Shown here: piece after piece, positions 48,843-60,509 of the stretch
How positions within the stretch are numbered: position 1 is the stretch's first letter
How the letters are laid out: each line of letters opens with the position of its first letter
DNA from: Tubiluchus corallicola
Lineage: Eukaryota; Priapulida; Priapulimorpha; Priapulimorphida; Tubiluchidae
Direction of reading: 5' to 3'
NCBI GenBank assembly: GCA_030141605.1
Contig: JAQGDQ010000016.1
Coordinates: forward strand, 384,282-448,281
DNA length: 64,000 nucleotides
Made by a program: the position numbers and the translations under genes
Notes under the pieces: model-generated
What the model was told of the DNA's origin: nothing
The model's database searches: none
Seen by the model: the letters and a program-made list of their open reading frames with translations, nothing else

Positions 48843-51185
48843 AAGGCTTCTGTACGTAATTGGCGTGCTTCTCACGCAGTTTCATTTTTCAAAAACTCTA
48901 GTTAAGCACAATCAACTGCATCAGACCTACCCGTTTAATTAATTATTTTCAGTTTCAAACAGAATAACGTCTGAGCAATGGAAGCAAATGGTGAATGTGA
49001 CATGGGTCATTTTGGTCGAAAATCACGGAAGGCAAGATAACGTCACATCCGTTTTCAAATGCTTTTTCAAGTACGGAAAAAAGTTAAAAGTTTGAAATTT
49101 TTATACATTACTGTACTTTGCAAGCTAGGACCCAGCGCCCAATGACAGAGGTTCCTTGTGGTCGCTGTAGCCAGTTGCAGCGCGAAAAGAAACCACTTTA
49201 TTACGGAAGATAATCTTCTAGGATTTGTTGTTGCTGTAGGCACTGAACCAACAGAGGCAAGAGATGGAGGCAATACAGCAGTACAACAGACGTCCATGAG
49301 CAGTTTTCTGGTCAGATCCGGCGTTTCTTATTTTTGGTCGCTAGGTATGCACTGTAATAACTCTTTTGATCGCTCAAGGACAGGGGTGCTGATAATCTGA
49401 TATGATATGATGTGATAATTTGCATAATGCACAATTAGCGTATTTTACATTGTAACATTAATCTTTTTCCTGCGTTTCATTTATCTCTGTGAATGAAAAG
49501 TGTGTGAGCGTGTCAAAATATTGTTAAATCCTTTCAGAGAATTTTTGAAAATTTCTCTCGCCTGTTTTGATAATTTATAACGGCAATTAATTGACTGAAC
49601 ATCTTTGCATAAAATTCAAATTTTAGAAAAACAGCGAAGCAATTAATAAACGTCCGATATGGCGATCATTTCTGAAGCAGTCGTCTAACGATTTCGAAGT
49701 ACGCGAAATACGTATTATCTCGAAACATGTAATCACCTTGAGCAGTGGGTAAGCAGAATTGCATTAAGCAAAAGTTTCAACAATCTTTTAAAATTTGTAT
49801 TATTATGTTCAAAAATTGCAACAAGCCGCATATATAGTAGTGATGCCAGATAAAAGTCAAAAAAGTTTTCCTTTAACAAATTAATGTTTCTAGATTCATA
49901 TTTCATTTAAATCTACTATATATGCATAGAATGAACCTGTTTTTCCAACATTTCATTCACCATCTTGTTATCTCTGAAAACACAGTAAAGCAAATTTGAT
50001 CTCAGCTTTTCATTAATTCACAAGGTTACGCAGTGGAACTAGTTTCAGGAAATTTGTCAGGCAGGTTAGTGATAAGCGTGAAAGAAAATGATCACGGATT
50101 TCACATGTAGAAAGAAGCCATATACTTGAAGGGAACAAGAAGTCAGTGCACTTAGAAAAATAAGTTTGTAACGTAATAAAACCTGAGCAAATGCACAACT
50201 TTGACATTCTTATTGAGGGTGGCGAAACTATGGTTACTATAACTGTCAGTACTGAAGTTATTAATATTATAAAGTATTATAATATAATATAATAATTTTG
50301 TTTAGGGAGCATTTTTTAAGTTTTTGCCCTTTAAGTTTAAGGTTTAAGGCCTTTCACGCTACTGGGTTACTTTTAAGAGAAAACTAGACTTATACGTAGA
50401 AGCTCACAGATTAGACATTCGATCGTTATTTTAATTTTTACATTTAATTACAATGTAAAATTATATAAATATCTTTTTCGATCAGCTGGCTCTTTTGTCT
50501 TTTTGTTTGTTTTTGATTTCGATTCTGTTGTTCATTCTGTGCAGATTTTTGTTTGTCGTAGAGCCAATCAGTTAACGGTGCTAGAATTATAATGCGCGAT
50601 CACCACTAGTTTTAGCACAATGATCCGTTTTATCCTCCAATTACTAATAACTGAAATATCCGTGTGACACTAAAGAAAATATCGATGACATAGAACAGGT
50701 GTGCGGCGTTATGTTTCTAGTAAAAAGTTCACTCACGTCAATTTGTTTTGTTCAGTAATTGTAAAGTGTATAGAAGCCACGGAAAACAACTGAATCTCTA
50801 CTGATGAATTCTCAGATGTGAAATACAATGTCCTTGAACCTAGATTCTAGGTTAGTTCCCCATTTTTCTGAGCACTCGAAGAACAATCCTTGGAGAATTA
50901 TTAATACTTCTATTATTAATGATCGAACGTATGACCAACCATTCACCGTAGGAATGGTTTACGTTGTCTAATTTATACTTTGTCCGTTTGGCCTGCACAC
51001 TAAAGCTTTTGAGCCTTAACCATTTGCTTTGATATTTACCACATTATTATTTTGACCAATAACACACTATCGTGAATGAGGATTAATGAATAAGTAAGTA
51101 AGTTTATTTCCACTTTCAGAAATAGACACCTATACAATATAACATATATTTTACGTTGTGTAATTACATTATGTAATTTATGGAC
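48843..51185. other. Intergenic, nothing recognised
   Basis: AT-rich with no supported genes. Overlapping frames on both strands at 49067-49400 suggest a GC-richer repeat patch, unidentified. Confidence 0.4.
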
Positions 51186-51189
51186 AATT

Positions 51190-51610
51190 AACTAAGAGCA
51201 CCAAAGTTTTAGTCTATAAAACTCTGATCCTTCCACACTATCTTTATGGATGCCATCTTTTGCAAAGAGTAAAAAGAGAGAATTTTATAAAACTGAATGC
51301 CTTGCAAAACTGTGCACTCAAATTCGTGTCTGCTTTTCTCACAAATCATCAATGACTAACATGCACTCGACTACCGAATTAAGAAAGCCACTAAAAATTC
51401 CCATCTTAGAATCTCACTTGACCTAAATCAAGTCAGAACTAACAATATGTATGGCCATAATGCATTTACCAAACAACCTTATATCTATGAAATGCTCTCC
51501 TTTTGGAAATCAAACAAGCTGATTCGTTAACATTGTTTGAAAAATTAGCAAAGAAATAAAGTAACGACAGATTCGAATACGCATTGTACCAAAATGATAA
51601 CATTCATTCA
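51190..51610 (+). pseudogene. Decayed LINE fragment (post-RT region)
   Basis: Across frames it reads STKVLVYKTLILPHYLYG, KLNALQNCALKFV, LDYRIKKATKNSHLRISLDLNQ and MLSFWKSNKL. This matches the region after the RT palm in Jockey/I-type LINEs (usual KLLVYKSLILPHLLY...LQK.QNRA.RFI). Stops and frameshifts throughout. AT-rich DNA after it, up to about 52110 with GGCAAATAAAG, may be its 3' end. Confidence 0.72.
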
Positions 51611-54355
51611 GGTCCATTTTTTATTTTTTTCACGCCCCCAATAGTATTCTACACCTGAATTACAGATTTAATAAAATAATATAACTCTGTTCAATCATCT
51701 GTGTATAATGCCAATCTAAAGTTTCTTTTTATTATTATTTTGATACTAAATTTTATACATTAAATTTTATTGCATCATAGGCAATATTATTCTGTATTTC
51801 GGTTGTACTTTCTGTAAAATTAAATTAGTAAAAATTGTTTAAATTATTGTGTTTAACTATGTATAGTATTTTCGATTATTTTATATGATCTAATATTGCA
51901 TAAAAGTTTTGCTGGTGAGTCCTTCTGTGTATCTTTTTGATATGGCATGTACTTATAATTTTAATATTTTAACTTGCACTTTGTGGAATTATTATAATTT
52001 GCATCAGACGCATGTTCCATTAAGCAGTGTTGGTTTTTTAATCCTTAAACAGTGAATGATGAATTGCAATGATTTTATTGTTTTCATCTGTTTTATCTGG
52101 CAAATAAAGATTTAATATATTTTAATATTATGTTAAAAATTATTAAATTGTTAAAAACGGAAAAAGGACTTCGAAGCCAATACAGACTTATATATCCGAT
52201 GTTTATTTGTTTATTAATTATCACAATTGAAAAGCAATAAGTGCTAGTAAAAGTTGACATACTGAGTAAAAGTGTACAAAATATAAATAATTATTCAAAA
52301 AGTTGTTTGCATCATAAAAAATACGATTGTACTATACAAATACATCTACACACGCATGTGTAAAATCAGGAACATTACACCGAAATTAAATGTAGCCCCA
52401 TTCGTTTTTTTAAAACACATAGAGAATTTGCTATGATTGGTTACTTGATTGGGAAGACTGTTTCACAATACAACACACTGATACTTAATAGAATGTTTAT
52501 GACATTAGTTTTGAATTTAGGAATGTGGAATTTATTATGTTATCTGGTTGTAATAGTATGTACGTCATTATTAAAAAGAGATTAGAATACATCAGGTAAC
52601 GCATTGTTAATGTACCTATATATATAAAACAAATATATGTTGGCTATTATTATATTAATGTAGTTACTGTCTATGATAGGCAAGCATCTCAGTATTGTGT
52701 AACTGGTTTACATTTTTTGCTGCATCACATCACAAGTCAGTAATGAGCAAACAACAGTCTTAAACCAAAAATGCTTGCCATTTTCTGACAAATATGGCAT
52801 TAGGTGGTCTGTGCACATGTTCTAGATGTCACATAATGCTCAAACCTGGGTCATTCTCTGGCTGTAGTTTTGTCTCTATTCAGCAGCAGCTAACTGGTTG
52901 TTGTAAATAGCATTCTGGGGTTAATATTTTAGTGTGACCCATGAAGAACTGATACTATCTGGATGGGTGGTAGTGTAGTGGCAGCCATCTAGGATGCTAG
53001 TGAAGCAGCCGGAACACAACCATCTTTGAACTTTAAAGTAACAGGGGGCACAGGACACTACTTGAATACAGATTAACTAGTTTGGTAATGTACTATTTTG
53101 AGATAAGCCAGTTTCTTTTAATGTGAAATTTGTACTTTGAATTAACAGATTAAAGTGGCGATTTAAAGTGGTTATAATCTCGCGTTGCTGTTTGAGTTGC
53201 TGTTCTTATTTGGTTATGTTGCGCGATAACTTGCTGTGCTAATATTTATCACAGTATTATTTTAATGAGTAGCATACAATGGTAATTTAACACATCAATT
53301 TGATAAAAGTATAACATATTTTAAAAATGAGATGTAGAAGCTCTAGAATCAAGATTCAGACTGCGAGTTTAAATTTAAAAATGTCTGTTTTTCTTTTTTC
53401 TAATAACCTCTTTTTGGATTTTGGTTGGCATATGATTTTTTTTAAATAATCAGCAAAATTTCGCCTTTGAAAAGCAGTTTCATATTTGTTGCTTGAGTTT
53501 TTTCTAACTGGGCGTCTGCTTTAATTTTATTGCAACTTTTTCTGGAAGAAATTGAAATAATCATGCAGCCCTAATTAGAATATCATAAACACTGCTTTGT
53601 AGTAGCTTGTCAATGTCAGTCAAGGCGATGCGCAAAGAATTGCCGCATTTTGTCACGTATGAGAAAGATTGACGACATTAGCATGACAATCACACTTCTT
53701 AGAGAAGATCTTGCGTGGCTTCACATCCACGTTATATTTTGTTTCTTTGGCAAAATCGCGCGGCTCTCTTATCTAATTATTCCAATCCCAAAAGAATGTT
53801 GCGAGGATGCTATTGTATTGGCACAAATACCTAAATTAACGCTTTAGGTACCTAACAACACATAACAGAAAGCAAGCCAGTTAGGACTTTTAAGAGGACT
53901 GGTGAATCTCGGACAAAAATTTCATTGTAAGCGTGTGGAAATTATTATTGCGAAAAATATGATATTTCAAATTTCTCTTCATTGTATTATGATAGCACAT
54001 TAAATAAATGTTGTTATTAAAATTTTTGTAATGCCAATAATTATTTAGGCTCGGCATATAGTTACAATAAACTTTATAGTATTCTGTAATCTCTACAATT
54101 ACAGAATGAGAATGAATTTATCAGTACAACACCATAATTCCATCCCATAGGCTCTTAGGACAGCACTTCAATAGCAAAATATCAATGAGATTGAATCCAA
54201 AGCTATTGAAATGTCTTGTGAAATGCTACAATGTCCTTTAATTAATATGCGTATATGTGCGCATTAAGTTTTGTGTGCCAAGATTTGAAATAGGCCTGAC
54301 GACTTCTCCTCGGCAACTGTCAAAGAAAAACAAAACGTAATAAAGCAAAATGTTA
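51611..54355. other. Probable LINE 3' flank, then intergenic
   Basis: AT-rich. TAGTGTAGTGGCAG at about 52970 resembles a Pol III box A and GGAACACAACC, 37 nt later, is a poor box B, so a SINE remnant is possible but weak. The 65-codon frame at 53650-53847 shows no domain. Confidence 0.4.
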
Positions 54356-54360
54356 ATGCT

Positions 54361-54414
54361 ACCAGTGGCAAAAATGGAGATGATGGTCGACGACGATCTT
54401 AATGTTTTGTGACA

Positions 54415-54448
<34 letters not shown>

Positions 54449-54745
54449 TGATGATAATGATTGTTGTATTGAAAGTCAAAAAGAAAACCAAGATCAAGAA
54501 GAAAGGGAAGATGATAATGATGATAGATGAAGGTTGTGGTTGGTGGAGGTGATGGCAGTGATGGTGGTGATGGCGGTGGTGATGATGGTGATGACTGTGA
54601 TGATAGTGAAATAATGATAATTATGATTATGAAGATGACGATGACGTTAACAATGACGATGATGGTGGTGCTAGTGGTAATGATGATGATAACGACGACG
54701 ATGATGATGATGATGATATGATGATGATAACGATGATATGACCAT
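54361..54745. repeat. Degenerate GAT/GAC/GGT trinucleotide array
   Basis: A pure GAC run at 54415-54447 and then long GATGAT, GGTGAT and ATGATGATA stretches. The Gly/Asp and poly-Ser frames derive from these triplets. Confidence 0.9.
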
Positions 54746-54749
54746 CCAT

Positions 54750-55980
54750 GTTAAGAAGACGTGTGTGTGTGAAACGCGTATGAGGATGATGATAAAAGTT
54801 TAATTTTCTTTGACGTGCGTGTGTGAAGCGCGAAAAAAACAAAAATAAGTCAATGATCAGTTGAGGATCAAGTAATTGTTGGAAAGACTCAAGGTACACT
54901 AAACGGAAGGTTAATAATGAAAAAAGTAGCTTTTCGGTTGCACAATACGTCAGTGTGTAGTACTTGATGACTAACTTTTTGAAACACGTTTGGTTGCAAC
55001 TGTTTAACATCTAAAATTAAAACTGGCAGAGCTATACAAGCGTGTAGTCAAAAATTTCATCCATTTGCCAAGAATGAGTTGACATTATGAGTTTAAAAGG
55101 AAGATGTCCAACCAGTTTCAACTTTTTAGCATTAGATTTACATTTTACTAACTGATTTTACACTTAAATTTCATTTTCTTCTTGCTAGTTTTAAGGCTTG
55201 TTGATGATGCCGTTTTTCCTAGGCGCGTCTTGGTTGCAAAAATAATTGCACATGTTTTGTGCAAGACCAAATCATCGGCATACATGGCTAGGCATCGACA
55301 GAGCCTGTCATGTAGAACATTTATGTAGAGAAATGGAATAAGGGCCTTGAGGGCACTAAGTTTTAAAATAGACGTGAAAAGACTGACCTCAGTCTGTCAG
55401 AGTATGCAGCATTTTTGAAAATGTGTATAATTAATTGTACTGAGTAATTAACAAAATGGTTTCTGGTTGGCAAACAATTAGTGCTTTTGCTCCACTTTAA
55501 GGCTTAAGAAAATATGGTATGTTAAATAATTGCTGGCACGGTATGTTATTTTTACCTCTTGAACAGTAGAAATAAATGTTTGAGCACGAACCAATTCTCG
55601 TAGCTTTTAACCCCCTCCTCCATTCTTTCTCTCTTTCTCTTTTGCTTTTTCTATATAAGGGTAATGAACAGCAGCAATACAATTGCGAATGAATGCGGAT
55701 GTAATAATTATGTCTGGTATACGTTAAGCATACGTGCTAAATGACGATCCGTCGTATGTGTTTCAATATTACTTTATTTTATTTAGGCCTATGTTGGAGG
55801 TTATAGAAGGTTTAGTGGTTTTTAGTTGTGTCTGTTTGTAAATGGTACTTATGATTTGTGTATGATTGTATGAGTTGTACTATACGAAATAAAAAGTTAA
55901 ATTGAAATTCAATTTGCACTCTCTTTATGTCTCTTTCTCTTCTTCACTGTCTTCTTTCTCTTTTCTCTTTCTTTTTATGT
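54750..55980. other. Intergenic, nothing recognised
   Basis: AT-rich. ACGAAATAAAAAGTTAAATTG at about 55886 just before the TTTC array resembles a retroelement 3' end. Confidence 0.4.
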
Positions 55981-55983
55981 CGG

Positions 55984-56194
<211 letters not shown>

Positions 56195-56199
56195 TTTCT

Positions 56200-59110
56200 T
56201 CCTTCTTTTTTGTTATCTTCTTTTTTCTATTTCGCAATAACATTTGCATTTTCTTTTTACATTTACTCCAAATTCTCTGCTTTGTTCTTCTTTTCTGATG
56301 GTTGTTTGTATGCTGTTGCTCATATGAATGCTTTTCCTCATATTTTTAAGGCACGTTTAATTTTTTTCAATGCTTCTCTTATTCATGTGATAGCTGACGT
56401 CGCGAAAAGCAATCTTTCAGGCGTTGCTGTTGAAGTGGTACTTTCATCCACTGTACAGAATTTTATATATTTACAAAGCTGTCCACATGTCGTCGGATGG
56501 TTTGATGTACTTGGCAAGTTCTATGCTTGCGTGTGTCGTGATGTATGTAAAACGCATCGGTAATGACGCATTGAGGTATGCAGTTCGGTGCTGGGCAAGC
56601 GCAAGGCTTCACAGATTCACGCCGCCTGGTCAGAGCATTATCGACACGCGCATGCTTTAGGAAAGTAATTTAGAATCAGTGAATGCTAATCTATTGTTAG
56701 TACTCTTTACAGAGCCGGCTGTAAACATAGTTTTTGTCGCAAAGCTAAAAGCAAACACCTAACCGCGGTAAGTCACAAAGTTACTTTTCTCTACAAAAAT
56801 TCTTACTAACATTTACTTTTCACTGATTTTGCTTTTTTTCACAACAAAAATTTCACATTAGTCAGAGAAACTGGGCATGCCGTCAGTTGTTTGAGGTGGA
56901 TGGTCATGATGGTGATGAAGTTGACAATAGAGAAAAGAGTGTGATTTAATTTGGAAAATATAAAACTAATATACTGAACAATTATTCTTAATATCGATGT
57001 TGAAATTTCCGTGAACTGGTCAACCAGCTGTTTACTTCAGGCAAACTATCTTGTGTAGTAGTTATAGAGGACAAGGACAGAACTGTACATAGTTGCACTA
57101 TAACTAGTTGTAGTCTGAGAAGTGCACTTGAGAACACCACACCTCAGCTGTGCACGACAAGAAACCATCAGAAAATAGCGTCAAAGACTGAAATCGCATT
57201 GATTCAGAACGTCGAAACTTATGCAGAAACACAAAAATCTAACAGTGTTGCAGTCAATGCGTATTAGAATCGCTCTGTTGAGACTGAAAGCTACTGATTT
57301 TTACCCGCTCAGATATTTCCAAGAAAGGAACTGCCGCACGTAATCAATTTTTGAAACTTTTGGTCGATAGAGAAGAACTTGTTATCAAGTCATCGACGCG
57401 GTCAAGGTAGGTAATTCTTACTGTTTATTCATGTTTTATTAATGAGACTTTTGCCACTTGCCACATCACTGTAGAAATATGAAATGTCATTTAATGTGAT
57501 AAGGCAATGAAATTAGCATTGCAGACGTTAAGATATTGAAAAAAGCGGTACGTGGACAAGGTCTTTCAGTTCATGTCTTAAGTGTATTTTTCTCAGTTTT
57601 TTTAGTTCTTGTAATTAGTTATAACTTTGTTAGACGAGAATGAGAATGATTACACCTGTCTCTGTCGTTGTACCGTTTTTAGTTAAAATATTTTACAACA
57701 TTTACTTAACAGTAAAACTGATACAAAAGTCTTCTGGTTACAGAGATAATACAAATACAATACATGAAAGACAAAGTGTAAAATTACTATCTACGTAACA
57801 ATTAGATAAGCCTATTAATTAATAAAAAAGATTGTCACAGTTTAGTAAGTATGAGGCAAACGAATGCATAATACATACCATTATCTACTAAATAATATTA
57901 AAGTTAGCTTAAGTTAAAACGTTTAGTTTCTTTAATATAGCTATGCACAACGGTATATATCCTACAAACGTTGAGATATTGCTGCCTTGGAGCCCATTAA
58001 GTAAAATGCGTGTTTTAACATTATTATTCTAATTTTCGTAATTTCCAAGGTTTTCATTTGGCAAATAGATTTGACAATGATACGGTCATACACAACGTCT
58101 AGCAGGACAGTAAAGTAGATAAAATTCAATAGTTTCCTTTTGAAAAGCCACAAGTACAACATTTGGAATTTAGTTACCATCACTAGATTTACAGTCATGA
58201 AGATTTAAATCGCAGTTCAATTGTGAGAATCCAAGCCTCTCATCAAATCAATCAAACTTAGGAGTTTCAACAGAATTTAAATGTGATTTAGTGTTATCTG
58301 AGGATAAGCTTACAGAAGACGAATTTCTAATGTAGTCTGGTAACTCGTTCTGGTAACTGTTTTTAAATGTTTCAATGCGAATATTAAATAATAAAAAATG
58401 ATCAGAATTTCAGAGATTATACGTTTACATCTCAAATTTATGGGAATCGTTGTTCCGTTGGTACTAATAGCCGGTTACATAAAAGCCCTGCCAATTCGAA
58501 GTTGACGAGCCAGATCTCTGTTTATGCGGAGACTGTAGTAAATGTGAGAAAAATCGACCGAATTGTTACAACGTTCTAAATCTTGACGATGAATCTGTGG
58601 TTTTTTATTGGCGTCTCTAACTGACAAACTGACGTAAAGAAAGACGAAAGGTTAATGTCACAGCTGTAACAAAAAAGAATTTTTCTAAGTATATTAACTA
58701 TACCGTACATTTATCACCATGGAGGCTAGGTGTTGGTGGCGGTAGATAGCGGTAGTGCTACGATAGCAGCAGCAGTAGTAGTATATATATTAGAACTTTA
58801 GAAGATTGCTATTGACTTCCACAATTTACAGTAAGAAAGTTAATAATCAATGGTCTAATTACACACAATGAAAGTTTTCTTTGTAGTTTGCAGCATCTGT
58901 AATACGAAACAGAGAGTTTATTTATAGTTTTATTTACTTATTTATTTATTTATTTGTTTATTTACTTTTTACTTATTTTTAAAAGACAAGCTAATAAGTA
59001 ATATCTTCACTTGGAAGATTTTATTTTATATGGTGATATGGATGCGCAAGTTGCACAAATTCTGAAAACAACCAACAAATGATTATAACTCTAATGCAAC
59101 TTATTCAAAC
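56200..59110. other. Intergenic, nothing recognised
   Basis: Mixed AT-rich DNA. The 117-codon frame at 56210-56563 begins inside the T-rich array flank and shows no domain. A TTTA run lies at 58925-58970. Confidence 0.4.
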
Positions 59111-59555
59111 TTACTGAAACATGGGGAGCGTACGCATGCATAATATAATTGCGCAATATTTTCGTTTAGGTACACCACGAACAATAACATTGTGAATAAT
59201 TGCAATATAATTGCGCAATCTTCAGTATCGCGTAGAGACGATCAGTACTTTGAGTTTGAACGTATTTCCAGACAGTTAAGCCTATTAGTCCAGTAAAATT
59301 AGCCCCCCCCCAAATGCATGACCTAGACAAATATATGGTATGGCTGAATTTTCGCACAGACACTCAGAAAGTCGTCCAAAACAACACATTAAAAATCCCC
59401 ATCAATTCACCCTGGGGAAGTAAATATATGGGACTTTACATTCAAAATGGCCGCCAATGCAGCATTAAAGTCAACTAGGTAGCGTTTAAGACGGCATAAA
59501 TGTATTAACTGCTGATATAAGCATGCATATGATCAGTAGAAAAAATAGTGTTTCA

Positions 59556-59571
59556 AGGTCATTCAAGGTCA
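59556..59571 (+). promoter_or_regulatory. AGGTCA direct repeat with 4-bp spacer (DR4-like) in the foldback left arm
   Basis: AGGTCA-TTCA-AGGTCA; the second half-site reads TCAAGGTCA, the extended form bound by monomeric SF-1/FTZ-F1/ERR-type receptors. The sequence match is exact; function is unproven. Confidence 0.5.
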
Positions 59572-60103
59572 AAGTCATCCAAAATGGCTGACAGTGCATC
59601 ATTAAAATCAAAATAACTCAATTAGGTGGTATTTAAGTCTGCATAAATGTATTGACAGCTAATATAAGCATACAAATGGCCTATAGGCAAAATTGCGTTC
59701 CAATGTCATCCATAATGGCTGCCAGTGCAGCATTGAAGTCAAAATAACTCACCTAAGTGGCATTTAAGACGGCATAAATGTATTAGCAGCTGATGAAAAA
59801 GTGTACTTACTGGCTTACTTACGGTTATGGTTGTCACACATCTTCCACAAAAACGTCTAATCTCTACATGTCATCATCTATGTCGTCAATCGCAGATACT
59901 TGATCAATTACTTCCTCCTTGTTTTGGCAAGTCTTGCTCGCGACAATGATAACAAGCTGCTACACAATAGAAACCATGCACTCGGCAAGAGCAAGCAGCC
60001 GTACAAGATGTCTTGCACTTAAATGCTAATATATTTATGCCATCTTAAATGCCATCTAGTTGAGTTATTTTGACTATAATGATGCACTGACAGCCATTTT
60101 GCA

Positions 60104-60119
60104 TGACCTTGAATGACCT
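60104..60119 (-). promoter_or_regulatory. AGGTCA DR4-like site in the foldback right arm
   Basis: TGACCT-TGAA-TGACCT on the plus strand is the same direct repeat inverted, as expected for the opposite arm. Confidence 0.5.
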
Positions 60120-60509
60120 TGAAACACTATTTTTTCTATAGGCCATATGCATGTTTATATCAGCTGTTAATACATTTATGCTGTCTTAAATGCCTCCTAG
60201 TTGAGTTATTTTGACTTTAGTGATGCACTGACGGCCATTTTGAATGACTTTGTCATTGAATGACCTGAAACGCCATTTCTCGGATAGGCCACGTGCATGT
60301 TTATATTAACTGGTACTTCATTTATGCTACCTTAAAAGCCAAACTTTTTCCCCAGGGTGGATTTATGGCGATTTTTAATATATTGTTCTGGACGACTTTC
60401 CGGGTGTCTGTGCAAAAATTCAGCCACAGTATATTTTTATACTGGTCAAACCTTACTTTGACCGGACTATATATTGCGCGTGCGTATGCAACTTGGGGCA
60501 CAAAGCAAT

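Larger units (their letters stand above)
59115..60505. mobile_element. Foldback element: inverted arms of ~130-bp tandem units
   Basis: The outer arms match in inverse orientation: TGGCTGAATTTTCGCACAGA, AAGTCGTCCA, TTAAAAATC and CACCCTGGGG at 59332-59415 recur inverted at 60350-60428. Inside, the left arm has about 2.5 tandem units (GCAGCATTAAAGTCAAAATAACTC, with GCATAAATGTATT and GCTGATATAAGCAT-like parts, 59449-59794). The right arm has the inverted units (60025-60345). A unique ~230 bp lies between. Weaker outward matches (GCATGCGTACGC versus GCGTGCGTATGC) suggest limits near 59115 and 60505. No transposase is present. Confidence 0.8.
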
